Part shown: positions 32,931 through 42,976 of the stretch, piece after piece
Layout: each line of letters starts with the position of its first letter
Position numbering within the stretch: the stretch's first letter is position 1
Source of the DNA: Sulfidibacterium sp964473395
Lineage (GTDB): Bacteria > Bacteroidota > Bacteroidia > Bacteroidales > F082
Direction: 5' to 3'
Length of the DNA stretch: 64,000 nucleotides
NCBI GenBank assembly: GCA_964473395.1
Contig: CAYYOW010000001.1
Location: 17,551 to 81,550, forward strand
Made by a program: the position numbers and the translations under genes
Notes under the pieces: model-generated
Seen by the model: only the letters and a program-made list of their open reading frames with translations
Databases searched by the model: none
Told to the model about the DNA's origin: nothing

Positions 32931-34256
32931 ATGGAAAAAAGAGATCTAGATATAAAAAATCGGAAAAAAGAAACAATCTGCCTGCCAAAATCAGAATCCC
33001 CACGGATTATTGTTATTGGTGGCGGGTTTGCCGGACTGGCCATTGTGGAAAGTTTAAAAAATCGACCGGTACAAGTTGTTCTTATTGATAAGAATAACTT
33101 TCATCAATTTCAACCTCTGTTTTATCAGGTTGCAACCAGCGGGCTGGAACCAGACAGCATTGTTTTTCCGTTCAGGAAACAGATTGGAAAAAGCAAAAAT
33201 GTAATTTTCCGGCTTGCGGAAGTAGTCGAAATAAATACCGGAGAGAATATTGTGGTAACCAATAAGGGGACAATATGTTATGACTTTCTTGTGTTGGCTA
33301 CCGGTTCTACCACCAACTTTTTCGGAATGGAAAATGTAAAGAGGAACAGTTTGGGAATGAAAGATATCCGCGATTCGCTGAACATACGCCACATGATGCT
33401 GCAAAATCTGGAACAGGCAGCCATTACTTGCGATGAAAAGGAGCGTGATGCACTTACAAATTTTGTTATCGTAGGAGGAGGTCCGGCAGGGGTGGAAATG
33501 GCTGGAGCACTGGCAGAGTTTTGTAAATACGTCCTGCCTAAAGATTACCCAGAGTATCCTGCATCCATCATGAAGATTTACTTATTGGAGGCAATGGATG
33601 AGTTATTAGCTACCATGTCCGAAAATGCATCAAAAAAAACGTTAGGATATTTAAAGGCTCTTCATGTCAATGTTTTACTCAATGAATCGGTAGTTGATTA
33701 TGATGGAGAGATTGTTAGAACCAAAAATGGAATAGAAATCCATGCAAAAAATTTGATATGGACGGCTGGAGTAAAAGGCGAACTACCAAAAGGTATTGAT
33801 CCCCAAGCTATAGCCAGAGGCAACAGGCTAAAGGTAAACGAAAACTTGAAAGTTGACAGATACGAAAATGTATTCGCAATTGGAGATGTTGCAGCGCAAA
33901 TCTCTAACGAAACCCCACAAGGGCATCCGCAGGTGGCGCAAGTGGCCATTCAGCAGGGACATTATCTTGCTGATACAATAATGCAAATCATTGAACAGAA
34001 AAATCCTCTTCAGGCAGGTTTCGTATACAAAGATAAAGGATCACTTGCCACAGTAGGAAAAAGAAGAGCCGTTGCTGATCTGGGGAAACTCAAGTTTAGC
34101 GGATATCCAGCCTGGTTGCTGTGGTCTGTTGTTCATCTCATGTCCATTAGTGGGTTTAGAAATAAAATACTGGTTGGGATTAACTGGGCCATAAGCTATT
34201 TTAGTTATGAAAAAAGCAACCGCGTTATTATCAGGAACTTTAAGCGTAAAATATGA
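32931..34256 (+). CDS. ndh: NAD(P)/FAD-dependent oxidoreductase, type II NADH dehydrogenase (NDH-2)
   Basis: Membrane-bound flavoenzyme passing electrons from NADH to quinone without proton pumping. 441 aa. FAD site IIVIGGGFAGLAIVESL (residues 25-41), NAD site FVIVGGGPAGVEMAGALAEF (about 178-197), and FAIGDVAAQ near the end of the core. The C-terminal amphipathic region (YPAWLLWSVVHLMSISG and on) is the membrane anchor. FHQFQPLFYQVATSGLEP matches NDH-2. Single-gene unit between the arginine operon and a convergent TPR gene. Confidence 0.9.
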   Translation: MEKRDLDIKNRKKETICLPKSESPRIIVIGGGFAGLAIVESLKNRPVQVVLIDKNNFHQFQPLFYQVATSGLEPDSIVFPFRKQIGKSKNVIFRLAEVVEINTGENIVVTNKGTICYDFLVLATGSTTNFFGMENVKRNSLGMKDIRDSLNIRHMMLQNLEQAAITCDEKERDALTNFVIVGGGPAGVEMAGALAEFCKYVLPKDYPEYPASIMKIYLLEAMDELLATMSENASKKTLGYLKALHVNVLLNESVVDYDGEIVRTKNGIEIHAKNLIWTAGVKGELPKGIDPQAIARGNRLKVNENLKVDRYENVFAIGDVAAQISNETPQGHPQVAQVAIQQGHYLADTIMQIIEQKNPLQAGFVYKDKGSLATVGKRRAVADLGKLKFSGYPAWLLWSVVHLMSISGFRNKILVGINWAISYFSYEKSNRVIIRNFKRKI

Positions 34257-34372
34257 GTGTATGATGTCAGTGGCCCAGATGGCCGTAACTTTGGCCTTAC
34301 CGGTACAAACTGATAAAAAGAATCATATTACATTTGTCCTATAATATATATTATGTTAAATTGGCAACCTTA

Positions 34373-34410
34373 AACAAAAGGGAGAAAAACTGTTCCCTCC
34401 CTTTTGTTAG
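34373..34410. terminator. Bidirectional terminator between NDH-2 and TPR genes
   Basis: AACAAAAGGGAG (34373-34384) pairs perfectly with CTCCCTTTTGTT (34397-34408) around a 12-nt loop. Flanking A and T give a U-tract on both strands. Confidence 0.85.
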
Positions 34411-34420
34411 ATTACAAGAC

Positions 34421-35569
34421 TTATTTCTGTTTCGAGACGAGTTCTTTCAACTTGTCATTCATTTTTAAACGTGCATAAGCTTCCTTCAGTCCTTTAATGG
34501 TTGGCTTATCATTCGGATTAAGTGCCAGCGCTTTTTCTAACCACGGAACAGCTTTTTTTAAGTTGACATTGGCTTCATCGTTCAGTGTCTTAAATTCTTT
34601 AACTTTACTCAGTGGTAAGTCGTTTGCCTCTTTCTGAATTTTTGAAGCTTTGTTTATAAAAATTGCTCCAATATTATAATAAGCTTCGAAAAACTTTGGG
34701 TTGACTTTGATTGCCTTGTTATAATATTCTTCTGCACTGTCTACCTTTCCCATATCATCATAGCTTTTTCCAATCAGGAAATTAAAGTTGGCATTAGCAG
34801 GATTATCGGGCTTCTTTGCAATGGCTTCTTTCAGGCTTTTAATCAGCTCGTCAGCTTGACCTCTTTCGAGATATAACTGAGCCTGTTCCAGTAGCAAACT
34901 CAGGTTATTAGGAAACCGGGTACGTCCTAATTTAACAGCGGCTACAGCTCCTGTGGTATCACCTAGTTGTTGCAATGCACGGTTATAGTAGATAAAAATC
35001 TTAGGATCTTTAAAATTAACATCCACACATTTCTTTAAATATTCAGCGGCCACTTTGGGTCTATTCCCCAAAACACCCGTAATGCCAATATTAAAAGCGG
35101 CAGTTGTATCATACGTATCTAACTCCTTGGAAACCTGGAAAGCATCTCTAAAATATTCGATAGCTTTATCATAATTTTTTACTTTAAAACCATCGGATCC
35201 CTTTCCATAGAACACAGCAGAAAGTTTTTTAATGTATTTGTTAGCATCCTTTGTAATTCTCTTTTTTACATCCAACGATTTTGCTTTTTTCAGCGCCATG
35301 AAGGATTTGGTAGCAGCCAATGAATCCAGTGCCCTGAACTGTGGTAGCGGAGAGGTTGCAATGTCATAATAAATTTCACCGTAATACAACCAGGTTTTGG
35401 CATCCTCTTTAGTTTTGTCATTCAGGACGGCCTTGTCAATGGCTTTTTTTGCACTTTCAAGCTGCCCCTTTTCCTTGTACATATATGCACTTGTCCTGTT
35501 GCTTCTCTGTGCAAAGCCTACGGCAATAAACAGCAGGCTCATAGAAATTGATAAGATTAACTTTTTCAT
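34421..35569 (-). CDS. Exported tetratricopeptide repeat protein
   Basis: A 382-aa periplasmic protein with signal peptide MKKLILSISMSLLFIAVGFA; the start 35569 was chosen over the frame eight codons upstream for that reason. Several TPR units are visible: LESAKKAIDKAV, YDKAIEYFRDAFQVSKEL, KDPKIFIYYNRALQQLGDTT, GKVDSAEEYYNKAIKVNPKF and AVPWLEKALALNPND. Likely a scaffold for protein complexes in the cell envelope; no catalytic part. Own promoter at 35591-35598. Confidence 0.85.
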   Translation of the reverse strand: MKKLILSISMSLLFIAVGFAQRSNRTSAYMYKEKGQLESAKKAIDKAVLNDKTKEDAKTWLYYGEIYYDIATSPLPQFRALDSLAATKSFMALKKAKSLDVKKRITKDANKYIKKLSAVFYGKGSDGFKVKNYDKAIEYFRDAFQVSKELDTYDTTAAFNIGITGVLGNRPKVAAEYLKKCVDVNFKDPKIFIYYNRALQQLGDTTGAVAAVKLGRTRFPNNLSLLLEQAQLYLERGQADELIKSLKEAIAKKPDNPANANFNFLIGKSYDDMGKVDSAEEYYNKAIKVNPKFFEAYYNIGAIFINKASKIQKEANDLPLSKVKEFKTLNDEANVNLKKAVPWLEKALALNPNDKPTIKGLKEAYARLKMNDKLKELVSKQK

Positions 35570-35590
35570 ATTAAAACATTTTTGTGTTTG

Positions 35591-35598
35591 CAAAGATA
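35591..35598 (-). promoter_or_regulatory. -7 box for the TPR gene
   Basis: TATCTTTG on the minus strand, ending 21 nt before the start at 35569. Confidence 0.5.
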
Positions 35599-35649
35599 TA
35601 ATTTACAATAATTATACCATTCATTTTACTTATTTATTAAGGCTCTAAA

Positions 35650-38199
35650 TTAATCTTGTTGTTCAGGGTTTTCAATACTGTCGTCCTCTGTCTGGGTTTC
35701 ACCCGGATTTTGAATTTCCTCTTCTTCTTCATGATCATTTCCCAAAGGTTCGAACATTTCCACCTTTGCAACGGCAGCAATTTCATCATCATCCTTCAGG
35801 TTGATAAGCCTCACTCCCTGAGTAGCACGTCCCATAACACGGAGGCTGTCAACAGGAATACGAATAGTAATTCCTGATTTGTTAATAATCATAAGGTCAT
35901 CGTCGTCAGTAACATTTTTAATGGCAATCAGGTTACCTGTCTTTTCGGTAATATTCAGAGTCTTCACCCCTTTTCCACCTCTGTTTGTAACGCGGTAATC
36001 GTCTAATTTAGAACGCTTTCCGTAACCTTTCTCAGAGACAACGAGAATATCATACGAACCATCTTCCACGCATATCATCCCAATAACTTCATCTTTTTCG
36101 GAGGCGAGACGGATACCTCTTACACCGGCAGCGGTACGTCCCATGGCGCGTACTTTAACTTCGTTGAAACGAATAGCCCTACCCGACTTAAGCGCCAGCA
36201 AAACCTCGTTTGTACCATTGGTAAGCCGTGCAGCGAGCAGCTCATCGCCTTCGTGAATGGTGATTGCATTGATACCGTTGGTACGCGGACGCGAATAAGC
36301 TTCGAGAGAAGTTTTCTTTATGGTGCCATGTTTTGTAGCCAGAACAATAAAATTGTTCTGAATATACTCCTCGTCTTTTAAATCTTTAATATTAATATAT
36401 GCTTTTACAGAATCGTCGGGTCCTAGCTGGATGATGTTCTGTATGGCCCTTCCTTTCGTTGCTTTGGCACCTTCGGGAATTTCGAAGACCCTGAGCCAGT
36501 AAACTTTACCCTGCTCGGTAAAGAACAACATATAATTGTGGTTAGTAGCCACAAACATGTGCCTCAGAAAATCCTCATTACGGGTAGTGCTGCCCCTTGA
36601 GCCGCGGCCTCCCCTGCCCTGCACATGATACTCGGTAAGCGGCGTCCGTTTAATATATCCCAAATGCGAAATGGTAATCACAACCGGTTCATCGGGAATA
36701 ACATCTTCCATGCGGATATCTTCAGCTGTATAAACTATCTCCGAACGACGTTCATCACCATATTTTTCCTTAATGCGCAACAGTTCGTCTTTGATAATTT
36801 TCATCCTAATATCAACATCGCCCAGAATTTCCTTTAGTTCGGTAATTAGCGTCATTAAATCATCATAATCGGCTTTCAGTTTTTCTCTTTCCAGACCTGT
36901 CAATTTCTGTAAACGCATTTCGAGGATGGCTTTGGCCTGTACATCAGATAACTCAAAACGTCGTATCAACCCCTGTTTGGCTTCCTCTGGTGTTTTGGAT
37001 GCTCTGATAAGCGCAATCACTTCATCAATATTATCAAGCGCAATTATCAGCCCCTCAAGTATATGCGCTTTACGCTCGGCTTCCTTAAGGTTGTAACGCG
37101 TACGTCTGATAACAACTTCATGGCGATGATTTACGTAGTGTTTTATCAGTCCTTTCAGGTCAAGCGCCTCAGGGCGTCCGTTCACCAGTGCAATGTTGTT
37201 TACACTGAAAGAGCTTTGCAGCGCGGTCATCTTATATAGTTTATTGATGACAATACTGGCCAGCGCATCTCTTTTCAGGTCATACACAATACGCATACCG
37301 TTACGATCCGATTCGTCATTAAGATCCGCTATACCATCAATTTTTTTCTCATTAACAAGATCAGCCGTCTTTTTAATCATATCGGCCTTGTTCACCTGAT
37401 AAGGTAACTCTGTAACGATAATTCTTTCGCGTCCGCTTTTGGTTTCTTCAATATTTACTTTACCCCGAATGACAACACGTCCCCGGCCTGTTTCAAATGC
37501 AGACTTTACCCCTTCATAACCGTAAATAATACCACCGGTAGGAAAATCGGGAGCCTTGATATAATTCATTAGCTCCTTGATAGTAATATCATTATTACCT
37601 ATATATGCAATAATTCCATCCACAATTTCCGACAAGTTATGGGGCGCCATATTAGTTGCCATGCCCACGGCAATACCGGAAGCTCCGTTTACCAGCAGGT
37701 TGGGAATAAGCGACGGTAACACAGTGGGTTCTTTAATGGTATCATCAAAATTAAGTTGATGGTCCACAGTGTCTTTATCCAAATCCGACAGCATCTCTTC
37801 TGCAATCTTGCGCAACCTGGCTTCGGTATAACGCATGGCAGCAGGGCTATCGCCGTCGATGGAGCCAAAGTTTCCCTGACCATCAACCAGTGGATAACGC
37901 AACGACCACTCCTGGGCCATCCGAACCATGGTGTCGTAAACAGAACTATCTCCGTGGGGATGAAATTTACCAAGCACCTCCCCTACTATTCTGGCCGACT
38001 TTTTATAGGCCCTGTTTGAAAATACTCCCAGCTCATACATCCCGAACAAAACACGGCGATGAACAGGTTTTAATCCATCGCGTACATCTGGCAGTGCACG
38101 GGCTACAATCACCGACATCGAATAATCGATGTAGGCCGCCTTCATTTGATTTTCTATGTTTACTTTTACGATTCTTTCACCGTCATGAACACTCTCCAT
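35650..38199 (-). CDS. gyrA: DNA gyrase subunit A
   Basis: Breakage-reunion subunit of gyrase that introduces negative supercoils with GyrB. 849 aa. The catalytic Tyr124 is in AAMRYTEARL. The quinolone region KFHPHGDSSVYDTMVRMAQ has Ser85 and Asp89 as in sensitive enzymes. A GyrA box (VQGRGGRGSRGS) precedes the C-terminal beta-pinwheel, telling it from ParC. The tail is acidic (EEEEEIQNPGETQTEDD). Divergent from clpC. Confidence 0.96.
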   Translation of the reverse strand: MESVHDGERIVKVNIENQMKAAYIDYSMSVIVARALPDVRDGLKPVHRRVLFGMYELGVFSNRAYKKSARIVGEVLGKFHPHGDSSVYDTMVRMAQEWSLRYPLVDGQGNFGSIDGDSPAAMRYTEARLRKIAEEMLSDLDKDTVDHQLNFDDTIKEPTVLPSLIPNLLVNGASGIAVGMATNMAPHNLSEIVDGIIAYIGNNDITIKELMNYIKAPDFPTGGIIYGYEGVKSAFETGRGRVVIRGKVNIEETKSGRERIIVTELPYQVNKADMIKKTADLVNEKKIDGIADLNDESDRNGMRIVYDLKRDALASIVINKLYKMTALQSSFSVNNIALVNGRPEALDLKGLIKHYVNHRHEVVIRRTRYNLKEAERKAHILEGLIIALDNIDEVIALIRASKTPEEAKQGLIRRFELSDVQAKAILEMRLQKLTGLEREKLKADYDDLMTLITELKEILGDVDIRMKIIKDELLRIKEKYGDERRSEIVYTAEDIRMEDVIPDEPVVITISHLGYIKRTPLTEYHVQGRGGRGSRGSTTRNEDFLRHMFVATNHNYMLFFTEQGKVYWLRVFEIPEGAKATKGRAIQNIIQLGPDDSVKAYINIKDLKDEEYIQNNFIVLATKHGTIKKTSLEAYSRPRTNGINAITIHEGDELLAARLTNGTNEVLLALKSGRAIRFNEVKVRAMGRTAAGVRGIRLASEKDEVIGMICVEDGSYDILVVSEKGYGKRSKLDDYRVTNRGGKGVKTLNITEKTGNLIAIKNVTDDDDLMIINKSGITIRIPVDSLRVMGRATQGVRLINLKDDDEIAAVAKVEMFEPLGNDHEEEEEIQNPGETQTEDDSIENPEQQD

Positions 38200-38243
38200 G
38201 AATTCAACCCCTTTTCATTAATAATTGAAAAAATTATAGCTTG

Positions 38244-38251
38244 CAAAAGTA
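38244..38251 (-). promoter_or_regulatory. -7 box for gyrA
   Basis: TACTTTTG on the minus strand, 44 nt before the start at 38199. Confidence 0.5.
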
Positions 38252-38337
38252 ATTATTTATGCTGGTTTTAAAAAGAAAATAGGTTATTAAATTTACATTT
38301 GTTTTAACAACATTGTGTTAATAATTTGAATTTAATT

Positions 38338-38370
38338 TTTGTTACAGTTGCCAAACTGCTTATATATTTG
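38338..38370 (+). promoter_or_regulatory. Distal promoter facing clpC and a small ORF
   Basis: TTTG (38338-38341), 21-nt spacer, TATATTTG (38363-38370). Transcription from here would give a leader of about 135 nt before clpC containing the ORF at 38394. Confidence 0.6.
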
Positions 38371-38393
38371 TTTACATGTAAAAAGTTGTACCA

Positions 38394-38471
38394 ATGAGGC
38401 TCCAAATTGTATTACCGGAAAATAAATCAGTAAAAAATATCAATATTCAGCAAATGGAATGGTTTTGGTAA
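38394..38471 (+). CDS. Possible small ORF (25 aa) upstream of clpC
   Basis: ATG at 38394, stop 38469-38471. The peptide begins MRLQIVLPENKSVKN and ends QQMEWFW. It sits 24 nt downstream of a good two-box promoter and ends 39 bp before clpC. Could be a uORF or a small protein; could also be chance. No known family. Confidence 0.3.
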   Translation: MRLQIVLPENKSVKNINIQQMEWFW

Positions 38472-38483
38472 AAGGCTTATGTG

Positions 38484-38491
38484 TAATTTTG
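38484..38491 (+). promoter_or_regulatory. Proximal -7 box for clpC
   Basis: TAATTTTG, 18 nt before the ATG at 38510, with a TTTG 16 nt upstream (38464-38467). Confidence 0.5.
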
Positions 38492-38509
38492 CATGGAAAT
38501 TAAAAACAT

Positions 38510-41059
38510 ATGGATACAAAATTTTCTAAACAAATGAGAGATGTGATGTCATATAGCCGTGAAGAGGCTGTACGACTGGGAAATAACTATATTGGACTTG
38601 AGCACTTTATGCTGGGGATACTGCGCGATGGTGAAGGAATGGCTATTCAAATGCTACTCTATTTTGGCGTTGACTTAAAGAAGCTGAAACAGGAAATTGA
38701 AGATGCCGTAAGAACCCCGGAAGCTGTTGGCGTTGTCATGGAAAATATTCCGGTTGTTAAACAAGCCGAGAAAGCCATGAAAATAACTTACCTCGAAGCC
38801 AAAGTATTTCAAAGTGAAGAGATTGGTACCGAGCATCTGCTACTGGCTATTTTAAAAGATGATAATAACCTTGTTACGCATAAACTTTCCCTTGCAGGGG
38901 TCGATTATCAGTCTGTTAAAGAAGAACTTGGACATGCATTGAAAGAAAATAGGATGAAAGGTAACTATCCTGAAACAAAACCTGATATTATAAGTGAAAC
39001 GGGGAGCAATATTGCCGGTTCTGACAAACCACCTTATGGCAGCAACCCGAAGAAATCGGCGGAACCCAAATCCAAGACACCTGTACTCGATAATTTCGGT
39101 AACGACCTTACACGGGCAGCCGAAGAAGGCCGGCTAGACCCCATCGTTGGTCGTGACAAAGAGCTGGAACGTATTGCCCAGGTGCTGAGCCGTAGGAAAA
39201 AAAATAATCCGATTCTTATTGGGGAACCTGGTGTTGGAAAATCGGCTATTGCAGAAGGATTGGCTCTTCGTATTATCAACCGAAAAGTCTCCCGTGCCTT
39301 ATTCAACAAGCGTATCATAACGCTTGATTTGGCATCGCTTGTGGCTGGCACAAAATACCGCGGCCAGTTTGAGGAACGAATGAAAGCCGTTTTGAATGAA
39401 CTGACAAAAAATACGGATATCATTCTTTTTATCGATGAAATACACACCATTGTTGGTGCCGGGAATGCCTCCGGTTCGCTGGATGCTTCCAATATGTTTA
39501 AACCTGCACTGGCACGAGGCGAGCTGCAATGTATTGGTGCCACAACCCTAGATGAATACAGGCAATACATCGAAAAAGATGGTGCGCTGGAAAGAAGATT
39601 CCAGAAAGTGCTGGTTGACCCAACCACTCCGGATGAAACCATGCATATCCTTGAAAACATTAAAGAAAAATATGAGGACCATCATTTGGTGAAATATACC
39701 GATGATGCTATTCGCGCGTGCGTAAATCTTACTAACCGTTATATCTCAGATCGTTATCTGCCCGACAAAGCAATTGATGCGCTGGATGAAGCAGGTGCCC
39801 GCGTACATATCAGCAATATTCATGTGCCGGCAGAAATTATCAATCTGGAGAAATCCATTGAGGAAATACGGCAGAAAAAGGTATTGTCCATTAACCAGCA
39901 AAAATTTGAAGAGGCTGCTCAGTTTCGCGATATTGAAAGGCGCTATACCGAAGAGTTGGAGCGTGCGAAAAAACGTTGGGAAGAAGATGCCCAGCTGAAC
40001 CGTGAAGAGGTTAATGAAGAGAAAGTGGCAGAAGTAGTGGCCATGATGACGGGTATTCCTGTTACCAATATCGCCCAAAGTGAAAGCCATCGGCTTATTA
40101 ACATGGAGCCCGAACTTCAGGAAGAGGTCATCGGACAACCAGAGGCTATCAGAAAAGTGGTAAAAGCTATCCGTCGTAACCGTGCCGGATTAAAAGATCC
40201 AATGAAACCTATTGGCTCTTTTATCTTTTTGGGCCCCACGGGTGTAGGGAAAACTTATCTGGCCAAGATGCTGGCAAAATACATGTTTGACTCGGAAGAT
40301 GCCCTTATACGTATTGACATGAGCGAATACATGGAGAAGTTTGCCGTATCGCGTCTCGTGGGTGCACCTCCCGGATACGTGGGCTATGAAGAAGGAGGCC
40401 AGCTGACCGAAAAAGTCCGCCGCAAACCTTACTCTATCATTTTGCTGGATGAAATTGAAAAAGCCCATCCCGATGTGTTCCACCTTTTGTTGCAAATGCT
40501 TGATGATGGCGTACTAACCGATAGCCTGGGAAGAAAAGTCGATTTTAAAAACACCATTATTATTATGACTTCCAATATTGGTTCGCGGCAGCTGAAAGAT
40601 TTTGGTTCGGGTGTAGGATTTAGTACTGCAGCCAAAAAACAGAGCCGTGCCAGTCATACCCACGGTGTGATTGAGAACGCTCTAAAGCGAACTTTTGCTC
40701 CGGAGTTTCTGAACCGAATAGATGATGTGGTTATTTTCGAATCACTTGACAAAGAAGATATTTATAAAATTATTGATATCGAATTGTCTCACCTGTATGG
40801 CCGTATCAACGAAATGGGATATAAGATAAGCGTTACTGCCAAGGCAAAAGACTTTATCATCGATAAGGGCTGGGATGAACAGTTTGGCGCCCGGCCACTG
40901 AAACGTGCTATTCAAAAATATATTGAAGACCCTCTTGCTGAGGAAATTATTAAAAGCACCCTCAAGGAAAATGATAAAATTAGAATTGATTATGATGCAA
41001 AGAAAGATGAGCTTAAAGTAAAAATTTCTGCTCCCCGGAGTGTTCCTGCTAAGAAATAA
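38510..41059 (+). CDS. clpC: ATP-dependent Clp protease ATP-binding subunit ClpC
   Basis: AAA+ unfoldase that feeds proteins to ClpP. 849 aa. N-terminal Clp repeats (about 1-145), linker, first AAA with Walker A GEPGVGKSA (239-247), middle domain with a UVR-like helix (QKFEEAAQFRDIERRYTEEL), second AAA with GPTGVGKTYLAKM (about 575) and a C-terminal D2 small domain. The UVR segment and length show ClpC rather than ClpB. Likely stress-induced; followed by an acyl-CoA dehydrogenase after 68 bp. Confidence 0.95.
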   Translation: MDTKFSKQMRDVMSYSREEAVRLGNNYIGLEHFMLGILRDGEGMAIQMLLYFGVDLKKLKQEIEDAVRTPEAVGVVMENIPVVKQAEKAMKITYLEAKVFQSEEIGTEHLLLAILKDDNNLVTHKLSLAGVDYQSVKEELGHALKENRMKGNYPETKPDIISETGSNIAGSDKPPYGSNPKKSAEPKSKTPVLDNFGNDLTRAAEEGRLDPIVGRDKELERIAQVLSRRKKNNPILIGEPGVGKSAIAEGLALRIINRKVSRALFNKRIITLDLASLVAGTKYRGQFEERMKAVLNELTKNTDIILFIDEIHTIVGAGNASGSLDASNMFKPALARGELQCIGATTLDEYRQYIEKDGALERRFQKVLVDPTTPDETMHILENIKEKYEDHHLVKYTDDAIRACVNLTNRYISDRYLPDKAIDALDEAGARVHISNIHVPAEIINLEKSIEEIRQKKVLSINQQKFEEAAQFRDIERRYTEELERAKKRWEEDAQLNREEVNEEKVAEVVAMMTGIPVTNIAQSESHRLINMEPELQEEVIGQPEAIRKVVKAIRRNRAGLKDPMKPIGSFIFLGPTGVGKTYLAKMLAKYMFDSEDALIRIDMSEYMEKFAVSRLVGAPPGYVGYEEGGQLTEKVRRKPYSIILLDEIEKAHPDVFHLLLQMLDDGVLTDSLGRKVDFKNTIIIMTSNIGSRQLKDFGSGVGFSTAAKKQSRASHTHGVIENALKRTFAPEFLNRIDDVVIFESLDKEDIYKIIDIELSHLYGRINEMGYKISVTAKAKDFIIDKGWDEQFGARPLKRAIQKYIEDPLAEEIIKSTLKENDKIRIDYDAKKDELKVKISAPRSVPAKK

Positions 41060-41127
41060 GAAAACGGATAGACAGCTTCTTTTCCCCCGTAAACTATTTA
41101 CCGGTGTGAAATTTAAAATATATATAT

Positions 41128-42894
41128 ATGAAAGGTGGAGAATTCCTAATAAAAGATATAAAAGCAGAAACTGTTTTTATCCCTGAAGAATTTAATGAAG
41201 AGCAACTTATGATTGCTGCAACTTGTGAGGATTTTGTGGAAACCGAGATTGCTCCCCATTTTGATGCCCTTGACAAGCACGAAGAAGGCTTGATGCCTTC
41301 GCTTTTGAAAAAAGCCGGCGAAATGGGACTGCTGGGTATTGCTATTCCTGAGGAATATGGTGGTTTCGGTCAGGATTTCCTTACCAATATGAAAGCGAAC
41401 GAGGCAATTGGCTCTGCCTACTCTTTTTCGGTGGCTTTTATGGCTCATACAGGCATAGGTTCGTTGCCGTTGCTTTATTATGGAAGTCAGCAGCAAAAGG
41501 AGCACTACCTTCCTTTGCTTGCCACCGGCGAATGGCTGGCAGCTTACTGCCTTACCGAGCCCGGAGCAGGCTCCGATGCCAACGCCGGTAAAACCAAAGC
41601 CGTGTTGTCAGAAGATGGAGAGCATTATATTCTGAACGGACAGAAAATGTGGATTACCAATGGTGGTTTTGCCAATTTGCTGACCGTCTTCGCCAAGATT
41701 GATAACGATCGGGTGTTGAGTGCTTTTCTGGTCGAATCTTCCTCCAGCGGGATTACCATGACTCCTGAAGAGAACAAAATGGGAATCAAAGGTTCTTCAA
41801 CACGCCAGATTTTCTTTAACGATGTGAAGGTGCCTGTTCAGAATCAACTGGGGAAACGTGGGGAAGGCTATCGTATTGCGCTGAACATACTTCATTTAGG
41901 ACGTGTTAAACTGGGAGCCACTGTAATCGGTGGTATGCGCCGGGCTATTAACTATTCGGTAAAGTATGCCACTGAGCGCAAGCAGTTCGGAGCAAGCCTG
42001 GCAGATTTCGGCGCCATCAAACACAAGCTGGCCGAACAGGTAATCAAAACGTTCTCCACTGAGTCGGCTGTTTACCGTGCCAGCAAAGATATCCAGGATG
42101 GAATTACTACATTTCTGGAGGCTGGAAAGACCTACGGACAGGCTAATATTGCTGCCGCGGCAGAATTTGAACCTGAATGTGCACTACTAAAAGTATATGG
42201 CTCTGAATCATTAGATTACATTGTTGATGAATTGGTACAAATTTACGGAGGAATGGGCTTTTCGGCAGAAGCACCTGCCGACCGCTCTTACCGCGATTCA
42301 CGAATTAATCGTATTTTTGAAGGAACCAACGAAATTAATCGCTTGATAGTGGCGGATGCAGAGCTCAAACGCGGCCTCCGTCATAAGATTTCACTTCTGG
42401 ATAAAGCAGCTGAAATATTAGAAAATAAGGAAAGTATACGGGCTGTCGATGTTTCCTCAAATGATTATTATTCCCTTCACCATGCTTACGTCGGCCAGTT
42501 GAAGAAAGCTGTTGTTATTCTGTTCCCCACGTTAAACAATACCTTTAAAAGGCAGTTGGCTTACGAAGAGGAAATTATGATGAATGTTGCCAACATGCAA
42601 ATGTATGTGTATGTGCTCGAATCAACACTGCTCAGGGTGGAGAAACTTGACCAGAACGGGCTGAAATCTGACATCTCCGTTTACCGTGATATTCTGGATG
42701 TGCTGTTACACGATGTAATGCATATTTTCCGAAAAGAGACCATTGATGCTGTTAGCTCGTTTTTGAAAGGTGATGAAAAAGAGGAAATGCTTGGTATCAT
42801 GCAAAAGCTTACCTTTTATGATCCTGTTGACGCCAAAACGGCGCGCCGCCGGATTGCAAATAAACTTATTGAGGACGAGAGTTATAAGTTCTAA
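41128..42894 (+). CDS. Acyl-CoA dehydrogenase (long, VLCAD-like)
   Basis: FAD enzyme for the first step of beta-oxidation. At 588 aa it is longer than the 380-aa type because of a C-terminal helical extension (from about 430) as in VLCAD/ACAD9 forms. Core motifs: AAYCLTEPGAGSDANAGKTK (flavin site), KMWITNGGFANL, and RIFEGTNEINRLIVADAE with the catalytic Glu (about 399). Co-directional with clpC; a strong terminator follows. Confidence 0.9.
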   Translation: MKGGEFLIKDIKAETVFIPEEFNEEQLMIAATCEDFVETEIAPHFDALDKHEEGLMPSLLKKAGEMGLLGIAIPEEYGGFGQDFLTNMKANEAIGSAYSFSVAFMAHTGIGSLPLLYYGSQQQKEHYLPLLATGEWLAAYCLTEPGAGSDANAGKTKAVLSEDGEHYILNGQKMWITNGGFANLLTVFAKIDNDRVLSAFLVESSSSGITMTPEENKMGIKGSSTRQIFFNDVKVPVQNQLGKRGEGYRIALNILHLGRVKLGATVIGGMRRAINYSVKYATERKQFGASLADFGAIKHKLAEQVIKTFSTESAVYRASKDIQDGITTFLEAGKTYGQANIAAAAEFEPECALLKVYGSESLDYIVDELVQIYGGMGFSAEAPADRSYRDSRINRIFEGTNEINRLIVADAELKRGLRHKISLLDKAAEILENKESIRAVDVSSNDYYSLHHAYVGQLKKAVVILFPTLNNTFKRQLAYEEEIMMNVANMQMYVYVLESTLLRVEKLDQNGLKSDISVYRDILDVLLHDVMHIFRKETIDAVSSFLKGDEKEEMLGIMQKLTFYDPVDAKTARRRIANKLIEDESYKF

Positions 42895-42916
42895 ATAACT
42901 CGTTCGATTAAAAAAG

Positions 42917-42957
42917 TTGCGCTCCGCGGATAATCCGGGGAGCGCAATTTTTTTTTT
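42917..42957. terminator. Bidirectional terminator between two acyl-CoA dehydrogenases
   Basis: TTGCGCTCC (42917-42925) pairs with GGAGCGCAA (42939-42947), enclosing a second small stem GGAT/ATCC, followed by ten T. Confidence 0.9.
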
Positions 42958-42976
42958 GCTGAAAATAAAAACAATT

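Larger units (their letters stand above)
38200..38509. other. 310-bp divergent intergenic region gyrA/clpC
   Basis: Contains the gyrA -7 box (38244-38251), a two-box promoter facing clpC (38338-38370), a 25-codon ORF (38394-38471) and a second -7 box close to clpC (38484-38491). The rest is AT-rich without repeats. Confidence 0.6.

Noticed and set aside
38200..38509. Replication origin near gyrA
   Set aside because: No dnaA gene, no cluster of DnaA boxes seen; AT-richness is explained by promoters.
39034..39660. 208-codon open frame on the minus strand
   Set aside because: Lies entirely antisense to clpC; composition (Ser/Pro/Arg rich) is that of a shadow frame.
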